Shown piece by piece: positions 1 to 6,768 of a stretch of 64,000 bases of DNA. The position numbers and the translations under genes were made by a program. The notes below the pieces were generated by a model. That model was given only the letters and a program-made list of their open reading frames with translations. It had not been told where the DNA came from and ran no database searches. Location: positions 1-64,000 of the forward strand of contig CAZNAD010000009.1 of NCBI GenBank assembly GCA_964571195.1. Direction: 5' to 3'. Numbering within the stretch: position 1 is the stretch's first letter; each line of letters opens with the position of its first letter. Source of the DNA: PALSA-1006 sp964571195 (GTDB taxonomy: Bacteria; Pseudomonadota; Gammaproteobacteria; Burkholderiales; Gallionellaceae).

Positions 1-163
1 GGATCGCGCCCGAGAACAGCAGCAGCTTTTCGGTGAGCGTGGTCTTGCCCGCGTCGGGGTGGGAAATGATTCCAAAGGTACGGCGGCGCGCCACTTCGCG
101 CGCGATCTTATCGCGCGGTACGGCGGCGGGTTCTGCGATGGTCTGTTCGAGATCGTCGGACAT
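1..163 (-). CDS. prfC: Peptide chain release factor 3 (RF3), N-terminal fragment
   Basis: Only the first 54 codons are in the window; the gene runs off the left edge. RF3 is the GTPase that recycles RF1 and RF2 from the ribosome after peptide release. The fragment contains the family's N-terminal signature RRRTFGIISHPDAGKTTL, which carries the P-loop (DAGKTT) of the translational GTPases, and continues into EKLLLFSGAI as in other RF3 proteins. The ATG is at 161-163 on the minus strand. The 18-residue leader before the signature is slightly longer than in enterobacterial RF3. The assignment is secure from this motif, although LepA or TypA would look similar over a shorter stretch. Confidence 0.9.
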   Translation of the reverse strand, partial: MSDDLEQTIAEPAAVPRDKIAREVARRRTFGIISHPDAGKTTLTEKLLLFSGAI

Positions 164-235
164 GGTGGTCGTTCTATAAAAAAGTGCGCAAGTCTAAAGG
201 CTTGGCGAGGGAATGTCTAACTTGCGCCCCCGTGC

Positions 236-280
236 TTGACAGGCTGCATCTCGGGAGTGTAATTTACCAATCGGTTAATT
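236..280 (+). promoter_or_regulatory. Promoter and overlapping inverted-repeat operator of the ArsR/SRPBCC operon
   Basis: TTGACA (236-241) lies 18 bases before TAATTT (260-265), a sigma-70-like pair. An inverted repeat AATTTACC (261-268) / GGTTAATT (273-280), matching at 7 of 8 positions around AATC, overlaps the -10 element about 20 bases before the ArsR start. This is the expected position for autorepression. Binding by the ArsR protein is inferred. Confidence 0.6.
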
Positions 281-298
281 AAACACAGGTTCACCGAA

Positions 299-655
299 AT
301 GCCCGCAGACCGACTGAGCTCCACCTTCGCCGCCCTCGCCGACCCCACGCGCCGCGCCATTCTCGCGCGCCTAGCTTTGGGCGAGACCTCGGTCGCCGAA
401 CTGGCCGCACCATTTCATATCAGCCCGCCCGCCGTGAGCAAACACCTCAAGGTGTTGCAGCGCGCGGGACTCATCACCCAAGGCCGCCAGGCGCAATGGC
501 GTCCGTGCAAACTGGAGGCCGCACCACTACAGGAAGCTGCCAGCTTCATCGAGCAGTACCGACAGTTCTGGGAGCAAAGCTTCGACCGCCTCGACAACTA
601 TCTCCAGCAATTGCAAGCGCAGGAGAAGAAAAATGGGCGCAAGAAAAAATCCTGA
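299..655 (+). CDS. ArsR-family transcriptional repressor
   Basis: This 118-residue protein is a winged-helix repressor and opens with LADPTRRAILARLALGE, the hallmark of the ArsR/SmtB family subgroup found beside SRPBCC (AHSA1) genes. The recognition helix region is HISPPAVSKHLKVLQRAGL (about residues 40-58). It lacks the ELCVCDL metal-binding motif of true arsenic sensors, so a metal ligand is unlikely. It is the first gene of a run of nine co-directional small genes. An inverted repeat overlaps its -10 element, so it probably represses its own operon. The inducer is unknown. Confidence 0.88.
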   Translation: MPADRLSSTFAALADPTRRAILARLALGETSVAELAAPFHISPPAVSKHLKVLQRAGLITQGRQAQWRPCKLEAAPLQEAASFIEQYRQFWEQSFDRLDNYLQQLQAQEKKNGRKKKS

Positions 656-686
656 GCATCGCTGCTGACAACTACGAAAGTTAAAT

Positions 687-1157
687 ATGGGACTATCAAA
701 TCAAAATGAACTCGTTATCTCGCGCACCTTTAATGCGCCGCGAGCTCTGGTGTGGCAGGCGTGGACCGATCCAAAACACGTCATGCATTGGTGGGGGCCT
801 GCGGAATTCAACAACGAAACCTGCAAAAGCGACCTGCGTGTAGGCGGACGCTTCCAACTGGAGATGCGCGCACCGGACGGCAATGTCTATCCCTGCATCG
901 GCACTTTCCGCGAGATCGTTGCGCCGGAGCGCATCGTATATGACGGTGAAGCAACTGAAGGTCACCCGTGCGGCGCGGGGATTCCGCCGCGCGCCGTGGT
1001 AACGGTGAGTTTTGCAGAACAAGGCGACAAAACGCAACTCACCCTGCACACACGCTTTGCCTCCGCAGAGCGCAAGCAAGCGGCTGCCGCAGCGAGGTTT
1101 GTTATCAGCTGGGAAGAGGCGATGGGCAGGCTGGATGATTTCTTAACTCAAACGTAA
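687..1157 (+). CDS. SRPBCC (AHSA1-like) domain protein 1
   Basis: A single START/SRPBCC helix-grip domain of 156 residues. Family marks are the N-terminal strand ending in FNAPRALVWQAWTDP, the HWWGP motif, VGGRF and the FREIVAPERIVY strand. Such folds form a deep hydrophobic cavity and are often paired with the ArsR subgroup that precedes it here. It is about 30 bases downstream of the repressor, with a weak ribosome site. It resembles the products at 1357 and 3666, so the operon carries paralogues. No ligand or enzymatic activity can be read from the sequence. The family name (activator of Hsp90 ATPase homologue) should not be taken as a function in bacteria. Confidence 0.85.
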   Translation: MGLSNQNELVISRTFNAPRALVWQAWTDPKHVMHWWGPAEFNNETCKSDLRVGGRFQLEMRAPDGNVYPCIGTFREIVAPERIVYDGEATEGHPCGAGIPPRAVVTVSFAEQGDKTQLTLHTRFASAERKQAAAAARFVISWEEAMGRLDDFLTQT

Positions 1158-1167
1158 GGAGAGCGTC

Positions 1168-1350
1168 ATGGAGAACAAAGAAAAAGCGGTACTCGATGCA
1201 ATGAAAAAAGCGGGCAAGCCCGTCAAGGGTGCGGAAGTGGCCGAGGCAACAGGAATCGACCCGAAGGAAGTCGGCAAGATCATCGCCGCCTTGAAGAAGG
1301 CGGGCAAGGTCACCTCGCCCAAGGTTTGTTATTACGCACCAGCGAAATGA
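1168..1350 (+). CDS. Small winged-helix DNA-binding-like protein (60 aa)
   Basis: A very short basic protein with a strong ribosome site (AAGGAG, 7 bases before ATG). The sequence VLDAMKKAGKPVKGAEVAEA followed by TGIDPKEVGKIIAALKKAG reads as helix, helix and recognition helix, with a short wing ending in CYYAPAK. This matches stand-alone minimal winged-helix proteins of unknown target. It sits between two SRPBCC genes with gaps of 10 and 6 bases, so it is co-transcribed. It could act with the ArsR protein, or bind DNA independently. Function is unknown; the wHTH fold is inferred from pattern only. Confidence 0.7.
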   Translation: MENKEKAVLDAMKKAGKPVKGAEVAEATGIDPKEVGKIIAALKKAGKVTSPKVCYYAPAK

Positions 1351-1356
1351 AACCGC

Positions 1357-1833
1357 ATGGATTCTCAAACAAGCGATAGCAGTCTGAGCATCACCCGTGA
1401 ATTCGATGCGCCTAGAGCGCTGGTGTGGGAAGCTTGGACAAAGGCGGAGCACGCGCTGCAATGGTGGGGGCCGAAGCATCACCCGGCCATCGATATCGAA
1501 TGGGATGCCCGTGTGGGCGGGCGCTGGCGCAACTGTCTGCGTTCGGTCGAGACGGGTGAGCCGCTCTGGCACGGCGGTGTATTCCGCGAGGTAGTCGAGC
1601 CGGAGCGGCTGGTCTTCACATTCGCTTGGGAAGAGCCGGGGGAGCGCGGGTTGGAAACGGTAGTGACTGTGACTTTCGATGAAATGAATGGAAAAACAAA
1701 AATGGTGATGTATCAAATTCCGTTCCAATCCGTCACCGAGCGCGACGGCCACGACGAAGGTTGGAACAGCACCTTCGACCGTCTGGTCGAGTATCTCGCA
1801 CAACACAACTACAAGGAAAACAGCCATGCTTAA
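1357..1833 (+). CDS. SRPBCC (AHSA1-like) domain protein 2
   Basis: A 158-residue SRPBCC protein with the same signature positions as the first paralogue: FDAPRALVWEAWT, QWWGP, DARVGGRW and FREVVEPERLVF. The C-terminal helix contains GHDEGWNSTFDRLVEYLA, typical of the AHSA1 clade (Gly-Trp before the last helix). The start lies 6 bases after the stop of the small winged-helix gene. Its last 8 bases overlap the start of the next gene, so translation is probably coupled. The ligand is unknown. Confidence 0.85.
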   Translation: MDSQTSDSSLSITREFDAPRALVWEAWTKAEHALQWWGPKHHPAIDIEWDARVGGRWRNCLRSVETGEPLWHGGVFREVVEPERLVFTFAWEEPGERGLETVVTVTFDEMNGKTKMVMYQIPFQSVTERDGHDEGWNSTFDRLVEYLAQHNYKENSHA

Positions 1834-2350
1834 AATCATTCTTATCGCCATCGTCGTATTGCTGGCGATCATTTTGATCTATGCCGCGACCAGACCCGAC
1901 ACCCTGCATGTCGAACGCGCCATCGATATCAAAGCGTCACCGGAAAAGATATTCCCGCTCATCAACGATCTCAAACAATGGGATGCGTGGACGCCCTATA
2001 ACAAAGATCCCGCGATGAAGAAGACCTACAGCGCGAACGCCAGCGGCAAGGGCGCGATGTATGCGTGGGAGGGAAACAAGGAAGTCGGACGCGGTGAGAT
2101 CACCATCACCGATACCACACCGCCCAAGGAGATCGTCATGGCATTGCACATGATCCAGCCTTTCGAAGGACGCAACCATGTTGTGTTTTCGCTCGATGCC
2201 AAGGGAGATGCCACCACGGTCACCTGGACGCTGGAAGACAAGCATACCTACTTCATGAAGGTGATGAGCCTGTTCCTCAACCTGGACAAGATGATAGGCG
2301 GCGATTTCGAGACCGGATTGGCAAGGCTCAAAGCCATCGCCGAAAAATAA
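1826..2350 (+). CDS. Membrane-anchored SRPBCC (polyketide cyclase-type) protein 3
   Basis: The 174-residue product begins with one hydrophobic segment (about residues 3-21, IILIAIVVLLAIILIYAA), followed by a SRPBCC domain with HVERAIDIKASPEKIFPLI and QWDAWTPYN. This is the polyketide_cyc2/CoxG-like subtype rather than the AHSA1 subtype of its neighbours. The anchor would place the lipid-binding-type domain at the inner membrane, on the periplasmic side if the usual N-in topology holds. The start overlaps the previous gene by 8 bases. No catalytic residues are recognisable. Confidence 0.82.
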   Translation: MLKIILIAIVVLLAIILIYAATRPDTLHVERAIDIKASPEKIFPLINDLKQWDAWTPYNKDPAMKKTYSANASGKGAMYAWEGNKEVGRGEITITDTTPPKEIVMALHMIQPFEGRNHVVFSLDAKGDATTVTWTLEDKHTYFMKVMSLFLNLDKMIGGDFETGLARLKAIAEK

Positions 2351-2371
2351 CTCCAACTGAAAGGAGTGAAG

Positions 2372-2710
2372 ATGCGATTCCTGTTCATCATCAGCCACGA
2401 CGATGCCTTTGCACCCAGCGAAACCCTGTTTGCGGACATCGCGGCATGGATCAAAGATGCAGAGCAGCGCGGGATTCGGATATATGGCAATCCGCTGCGC
2501 CCCGCAGATGACGCCAAGACCGTGCGCATACGCAATGGCAAAGTCAAGATCACCGCAGAGCCATTCGCCGACTCTGCGGAAAAGATGTGCGCTTATGAAT
2601 TGATCGAGTGCGCGAGCATGGATGAAGCGACCCAAATCGCTTCGTCGCACCCCATGGCAAAAGCGGCGACGATAGAGGTCAGGCCAATATGGAACGAGCT
2701 GATCGGATGA
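2372..2710 (+). CDS. YCII-related (DGPF-type) domain protein
   Basis: A 112-residue protein of the YCII/YciI ferredoxin-like fold group: MRFLFIISHDDAFAP at the start, FADSAEKMCAYELIECASMD in the middle and EVRPIW near the end, as in the DGPF (YCGC) clade often found with sigma factors or SRPBCC genes. The ATG at 2372 is preferred because AAGGAG (2361-2366) lies 5 bases upstream; an in-frame GTG at 2366 would overlap that ribosome site. It is 21 bases after the preceding stop. The biochemical role is unknown. Confidence 0.8.
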   Translation: MRFLFIISHDDAFAPSETLFADIAAWIKDAEQRGIRIYGNPLRPADDAKTVRIRNGKVKITAEPFADSAEKMCAYELIECASMDEATQIASSHPMAKAATIEVRPIWNELIG

Positions 2711-2754
2711 TAGAAGACTCAAGACATCATCCAGTACGGAAAGGAAAGGTAATC

Positions 2755-3156
2755 ATGAACAATACCGCCCCCCGCAATATTTCGCGCAGCATCGGCGCAG
2801 TGCTGGCCGGCTTCGTCGCAGTCTTTGTTGTCACACTGGCCACCGACCAATTGTTCCATGTACTGGAAGTCTTTCCGCCCTGGGGCGAGCCGACGACCGC
2901 TACCGGGCCGCTGCTGCTGGCCTTGTCATATCGCATCCTGTACGGAATCGGGGGTAGTTATCTCGTCGCCATGCTCGCACCGCGCAACCCCATGCGCCAT
3001 GCCATGGTCATGGGCGGCATCGGTTTCGTGCTCAGCATTGCTGGCGGTATCGCCATGTGGGACATGGGCGCACACTGGTATCCCGTGGCGGTGGCTTTGA
3101 CGGCATTGCCCTGTGCTTGGGCGGGGGCAACGATCTTCATCAGACGCAACCAATAA
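2755..3156 (+). CDS. Small integral membrane protein
   Basis: A 133-residue hydrophobic protein with about four membrane segments: roughly residues 12-31, 49-70, 80-101 and 107-127. A purine-rich site (AAGGAAAGG) precedes the ATG at 2755. An upstream in-frame start at 2689 would run into the preceding gene and lacks a ribosome site. Short membrane proteins of this kind commonly accompany SRPBCC and VOC genes, but I do not recognise a named family. It lies 14 bases before the VOC gene, so it is co-transcribed. Confidence 0.72.
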   Translation: MNNTAPRNISRSIGAVLAGFVAVFVVTLATDQLFHVLEVFPPWGEPTTATGPLLLALSYRILYGIGGSYLVAMLAPRNPMRHAMVMGGIGFVLSIAGGIAMWDMGAHWYPVAVALTALPCAWAGATIFIRRNQ

Positions 3157-3170
3157 TAGCGGAGGACATC

Positions 3171-3629
3171 ATGCAGAAGATCATCCCGTTTTTATGGTTC
3201 GACAAGGAAGCCCGGGCCGCTGCCGAGTTTTACATTTCCGTATTCAAGGACGCGCGCATCCTCAGCAGCCGCACACTGGAGAACACGCCTTCCGGCACGG
3301 TGGAGATCGTCGCCATTGAACTGTTCGGACAGGAGTATCAATTCATGAGCGCAGGTCCTTTGTTCAAATTCAGCGAAGCGATCTCGTTCGTGGTGAGCTG
3401 CGAGAATCAGGAAGAAATTGATTACTACTGGAACACACTTTCCGAGGGTGGTGAAGAAGGGCAATGCGGCTGGCTAAAGGACAAGTTCGGGCTGTCGTGG
3501 CAGGTCACACCGCCGATGCTGGATGACTTGCTGTGCGATCCCGCCAGTGCGGGACGTACAATGCAGGCCATGCTGAAAATGAAGAAGATCGTCATCGCAG
3601 ATTTGTTGCGCGCCACCGAAGAGGAATAA
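3171..3629 (+). CDS. PhnB-like VOC-family protein
   Basis: A 152-residue member of the vicinal oxygen chelate superfamily, in the PhnB / 3-demethylubiquinone-methyltransferase-like clade. It starts MQKIIPFLWFDKEARAAAEF with FYISVFKDARIL, and the second half has YYWNTLSEGGEEGQCGWLKD and FGLSWQVTP, both diagnostic of that clade. The ribosome site GGAGG is 6 bases before the ATG at 3171. The second half keeps glutamates that could bind metal, but no substrate is known for this clade. The methyltransferase label in some databases is misleading. Confidence 0.85.
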   Translation: MQKIIPFLWFDKEARAAAEFYISVFKDARILSSRTLENTPSGTVEIVAIELFGQEYQFMSAGPLFKFSEAISFVVSCENQEEIDYYWNTLSEGGEEGQCGWLKDKFGLSWQVTPPMLDDLLCDPASAGRTMQAMLKMKKIVIADLLRATEEE

Positions 3630-3665
3630 GCGAAGGCCAAAATCCAGCAGGGAAAGGAGACCCAA

Positions 3666-4157
3666 ATGAACAAATTGAACCCACAACTCGACCTTTCTTT
3701 TGAGCGCATCGTGGAGATGCCCAGGGAGCTGGTCTGGAAAGCCTGGACGCAGCCCGAGCATCTCAAGCACTGGTTCACCCCCGCACCATGGAAGACCATC
3801 GATTGCGAGATAGACCTGCGGCCCGGCGGACGCTTCTTCACTGTGATGCAATCCCCCGAAGGTCAGACATTTCCTGGCACCGGCTGTTACCTCGAAGTGA
3901 TCGAAAACGAGCGGCTGACCTGGACCAATGCGCTACTGCCCGAATTCCGTCCCGCTCCCTTGCCCCAAGCCGGAGAGCCTAGTGCATTCTTCTTCACCGC
4001 AACCATCCAGCTTGCGCCGCATGGCACCGGGACGCGCTATACCGCCACCGTGCGCCATGGCGACGCTGCTGGTTGCGAGAAACACAAGGGCATGGGTTTT
4101 GAGCAAGGCTGGGGTACTGCACTGGAACAACTGGTGGTTTACTCGAAAACGATATAA
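3666..4157 (+). CDS. SRPBCC (AHSA1-like) domain protein 4
   Basis: The fourth SRPBCC paralogue of the operon (163 residues): VEMPRELVWKAWTQPEHLKH, WFTPAPW, DLRPGGRFF, and a C-terminal KGMGFEQGWGTALEQLV. This clade has WFTP in place of the WWGP of paralogues 1 and 2, so it is not a recent duplicate. AAAGGAGA precedes the ATG at a good distance. It is the last gene before the hairpin at 4167-4196 and closes the operon. The ligand is unknown. Confidence 0.85.
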   Translation: MNKLNPQLDLSFERIVEMPRELVWKAWTQPEHLKHWFTPAPWKTIDCEIDLRPGGRFFTVMQSPEGQTFPGTGCYLEVIENERLTWTNALLPEFRPAPLPQAGEPSAFFFTATIQLAPHGTGTRYTATVRHGDAAGCEKHKGMGFEQGWGTALEQLVVYSKTI

Positions 4158-4166
4158 ACAGGTTGC

Positions 4167-4196
4167 AAGCAGCTGACACCACGCTGTCAGCTGCTT
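4167..4196 (+). terminator. Terminator-like hairpin closing the SRPBCC operon
   Basis: A perfect 12-bp stem, AAGCAGCTGACA / TGTCAGCTGCTT, with a 6-base loop lies 9 bases after the last SRPBCC stop. The downstream tail is only modestly T-rich, so termination may be inefficient or Rho-assisted. Confidence 0.65.
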
Positions 4197-4299
4197 TCAG
4201 TTAGAGTTCACCTCATTTGAAACTTCTGGATCGCATCATGAAGAAACCGCATGAACGCTGCCGTTGCTCCTGGGACGATCGCTTGTCGGGAAGGAAAAC

Positions 4300-4716
4300 A
4301 TGAACGACCCAATCGACCAGTTCATCGAGATCGCGCCGGATTCGCCGACGCAGAAGTCCATCGTGCCGCAACAAAAGAACGGCAAGCCCACCATTGCCAC
4401 CATCGAATACGAACTGCTGAGCAGCAGGCCTTACGCCTACACCTTGGCAGAACTGAAGTTCGCCACCCATGTGCAGCACAAGCAGATTGCTCCCGCCGAA
4501 GTGAAGGCGCATGGACAGCAATTGCGCGAGGCGTTTTTCGCCAAACCTTATGCCTGCATGCGCGCCTCGCCGCTGACCAAGCAATACGGCTGGGGGGCGC
4601 ATTACGACAAAAAGGGCGGCATCGCGCTCTATCCGGCCGAGGGCAAGGAATATCAGCGCTTCGTGGCCGACAAGTCTGTGAAGAAATTCACCGCCATGCG
4701 CAGCAAGAAGGCCTGA
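4300..4716 (+). CDS. DUF6157 family protein
   Basis: A 138-residue soluble protein matching the DUF6157 pattern: FIEIAPDSPT near the N-terminus, TIATIEYELLSSRPYAYT, the conserved block RASPLTKQYGWGAHYD, and the C-terminal KFTAMRSKKA. The ATG at 4300 follows AAGGAAAA and is preferred over the upstream in-frame start at 4264. The family often occurs near DUF1697, YCII and SRPBCC genes, as here, but its function is unknown. It lies beyond the hairpin at 4167, so it may have its own promoter. Confidence 0.78.
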   Translation: MNDPIDQFIEIAPDSPTQKSIVPQQKNGKPTIATIEYELLSSRPYAYTLAELKFATHVQHKQIAPAEVKAHGQQLREAFFAKPYACMRASPLTKQYGWGAHYDKKGGIALYPAEGKEYQRFVADKSVKKFTAMRSKKA

Positions 4717-4732
4717 CAGGAGATATATTCCG

Positions 4733-5269
4733 TTGAACACCTACATCGCCCTGTTTCGCGGTATCAACGTGGGCGGCAACAACAAGTTGCCGATGAAGGA
4801 ACTGGTCGCCGTGCTGGAAGGGCTTGGCCTGCGCGACATCCGCACCTACATCCAGAGCGGCAACGTGGTGTTCTCCGGCAAGCAGGAAGACAAGGCCAAA
4901 CTCGCGGCCAGGATAAGTGCCGCGCTCAAAAAGAGCCACGGCTTCGAACCCTGGGTGCTGCTGCTCGAAGCGGAGACGCTGGCGCGGGCGATCAAGGCCA
5001 ATCCGTTCCCGGAAGGCGAGGCTGATGGCAAAACCCTGCACTTCAATTTCCTTGCATCAGTTCCGCCCAAGCCCGACCTGGCCGGGATCGAAAGAATCGC
5101 AGCCCCCAGCGAACGGTGGCAACTGAAGGGTGATGTGCTCTATCTGCACGCACCGGAGGGCATCGGTCGATCCAAACTTGCATTGAACATGGAGCGCTTG
5201 CTCGGCGTGCCGATGACGGGGCGCAACTGGAACACGGTACACAAGCTGTTTGAGATGTTGCGCAGTTAA
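4733..5269 (+). CDS. DUF1697 family protein
   Basis: A 178-residue protein with the DUF1697 signature: YIALFRGINVGGNNKLPMKE at the N-terminus and DIRTYIQSGNVVFSG soon after. The C-terminal part has NMERLLGVPMTGRNWNTVHK, also typical. The start codon is TTG at 4733, with AGGAG about 10 bases upstream; no ATG lies nearby in frame. The gap to DUF6157 is 16 bases, so the two are probably co-transcribed. The family is widespread and uncharacterised. Confidence 0.85.
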   Translation: MNTYIALFRGINVGGNNKLPMKELVAVLEGLGLRDIRTYIQSGNVVFSGKQEDKAKLAARISAALKKSHGFEPWVLLLEAETLARAIKANPFPEGEADGKTLHFNFLASVPPKPDLAGIERIAAPSERWQLKGDVLYLHAPEGIGRSKLALNMERLLGVPMTGRNWNTVHKLFEMLRS

Positions 5270-5460
5270 TCTAGCTTCAAGCGAGATAACCTCAGCGATT
5301 CGCTGGGCTGTATCTTCCCAGAGTAACATCAACAAATGTTCCCGATAAATCCGTTCGCTGCGAGCGCGGTTTATGCGGAATGATTACCGCGTTGGCCTCA
5401 GGATTTAATTCGGCAACACTGTTAAACTGGCGCAGAACCAGCCCATCACAAGAGACCCTC
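5270..5460. other. Intergenic region before the shikimate dehydrogenase-like gene
   Basis: 191 bases without a gene. Only a short self-complementary run, CAGCGATTCGCTG (around 5294-5306), and an AT-rich stretch near 5395-5425 that could hold a promoter were noticed. No confident regulatory site could be named. Confidence 0.4.
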
Positions 5461-6282
5461 ATGCACTCTCTCATTAGCGGAAAAACCAAGTTCCTCGGCC
5501 TGATCGCCGACCCCGTCGCTCAGGCCCGCACGCCAGACATGGCGAATACTTTGCTGGAACAGCGGCATCAGTTCGGAGACTTTGTGTTATTGCCCTTACA
5601 GGTCTCGACGCAAGGAATCGTCCCGGTAGTCGACGCATTGCGCCAAATCCAGAACTTCAGCGGTGCGGTGATTTCCATGCCGCACAAAACGGCCATCGTC
5701 GAACTGATCGACGAATTGACCCCCGAGGCTGCGCTGGTCGGCGCGGTGAATGTCATTCGCCGAAACATGGATGGTCGGCTGATCGGCACAATGCTGGATG
5801 GCGAGGGCTTCGTTGCCGGGCTACAAGCTGCCGGATATTGTGTTCCCGGTACCCATTGTGTACTGGCGGGTGCAGGCGGCGCAGCATCAGCGATTGCGTT
5901 TGCCTTGGCTAAACATGGCTGCGCCTCGCTTTGCATCATTAATCGCACTAGCAGCAGAGCCGAAGCATTGGCCGAGCGTGTGCGATCGGCCTTTCCGCGA
6001 ATATCCGTCACCACCGAAGCGACAGCAGCGCATTTCGATATCGCCATCAATGCCACCTCGTTGGGCATGCGTGACTGCGACGAATTGCCCTTCACCTCCG
6101 CACTCATTGGTCGTACCAGACTCGTCGCAGAATGTGTCATCACCCCGGAGATGACCCCGCTGCTCGAATTGGCCGCGCAACAGGGCAAAGCCATCCACAC
6201 CGGCGTTCCCATGCTTGCAGCACAAATGGAGCTGATGCTTGAATTCATGGGTGCGGCGCAAGTTAGCAGGCCTCACCCTTAA
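5461..6282 (+). CDS. Shikimate dehydrogenase-like NAD(P)-dependent oxidoreductase
   Basis: A 273-residue AroE-family protein. The catalytic pair is kept: Lys76 in SMPHKT and Asp113 in LDGEGF, with Asn97 in AVNVI, followed by the nucleotide-binding loop GAGGAASA (about residues 137-144). However, the substrate loop reads ADPVAQARTP instead of GNPIAHSxSP, so the two serines that hold the shikimate carboxylate in E. coli AroE (Ser14, Ser16) are Ala22 and Thr24, and the preceding His is Gln. It is therefore probably not the housekeeping AroE but a paralogue of the SdhL/quinate-type group acting on another cyclic or polar substrate. The ATG at 5461 is chosen because homology starts there; in-frame upstream codons to 5380 show no family similarity. 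Its stop overlaps the convergent YchJ gene by 4 bases. Confidence 0.78.
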   Translation: MHSLISGKTKFLGLIADPVAQARTPDMANTLLEQRHQFGDFVLLPLQVSTQGIVPVVDALRQIQNFSGAVISMPHKTAIVELIDELTPEAALVGAVNVIRRNMDGRLIGTMLDGEGFVAGLQAAGYCVPGTHCVLAGAGGAASAIAFALAKHGCASLCIINRTSSRAEALAERVRSAFPRISVTTEATAAHFDIAINATSLGMRDCDELPFTSALIGRTRLVAECVITPEMTPLLELAAQQGKAIHTGVPMLAAQMELMLEFMGAAQVSRPHP

Positions 6283-6668
6283 GCCACCTCTCCGTCCACA
6301 TACAACCACCGCCCTGCCTCGCGCACGAAACGGCTCACCTCGTGCAACCGATGCGCGCGGCCATGCACTTTGTAGCGGGCGACGAACTCGACGATAGCGT
6401 GTTCCTCATCTTGTTGCTGGTGACGTTTCACTTCGAGCCCCAACCATTTGGTCGGCGCTTCCTCAGCCAAGCCCAATGTAGCCGGACGAGTTGAGGAGTG
6501 CCAGGTCGCCAGCAGGTAGTCTTCCTTCAGCAGGGTGTAGGCGCTGTAGCGCGAGCGCATGAGCGCTTCGGCAGTGGGCGCGGGTTCGCTACCATCCACA
6601 TAGCGGGCACAGCAGTCGGTGTAGGGTTTGTTGCTGCCGCAGGGGCAGAGGGTTGAATTTGGTTTCAT
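6279..6668 (-). CDS. YchJ family protein with SEC-C zinc motif
   Basis: A 129-residue protein of the YchJ (UPF0225) family. The N-terminus holds the SEC-C-like zinc motif CPCGSNKPYTDCC (residues 8-20), followed by the conserved AEALMRSRYSAYTLLKEDYL. The remainder is the NTF2-like YchJ domain, ending in GRWLYVDGEV. The role is unknown; SEC-C motifs in SecA bind zinc and SecB or ribosome partners, which does not transfer directly. It is convergent with the AroE-like gene and downstream of srkA, across a CT-rich repeat. Confidence 0.85.
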   Translation of the reverse strand: MKPNSTLCPCGSNKPYTDCCARYVDGSEPAPTAEALMRSRYSAYTLLKEDYLLATWHSSTRPATLGLAEEAPTKWLGLEVKRHQQQDEEHAIVEFVARYKVHGRAHRLHEVSRFVREAGRWLYVDGEVA

Positions 6669-6684
6669 GGATATTTAACGAGTG

Positions 6685-6768
6685 CTCCCTCACCCTAGCC
6701 CTCTCCCAGGAGGAGAGGGGATTTACTCCCTTCCCCCTCTGGGGGAAGGGCCGGGGATGAGGGATGTT
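6685..6768. repeat. CT/GA-rich double-hairpin element, copy A
   Basis: Two adjacent hairpins: CCCTCTCC (6699-6706) / GGAGAGGG (6712-6719), and CCCTTCCCCC (6728-6737) / GGGGGAAGGG (6741-6750). The element lies between the srkA stop and the YchJ start. Related CT-rich hairpins occur at 11376-11421 and 60331-60361, each just after the end of a leftward gene. Confidence 0.65.
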
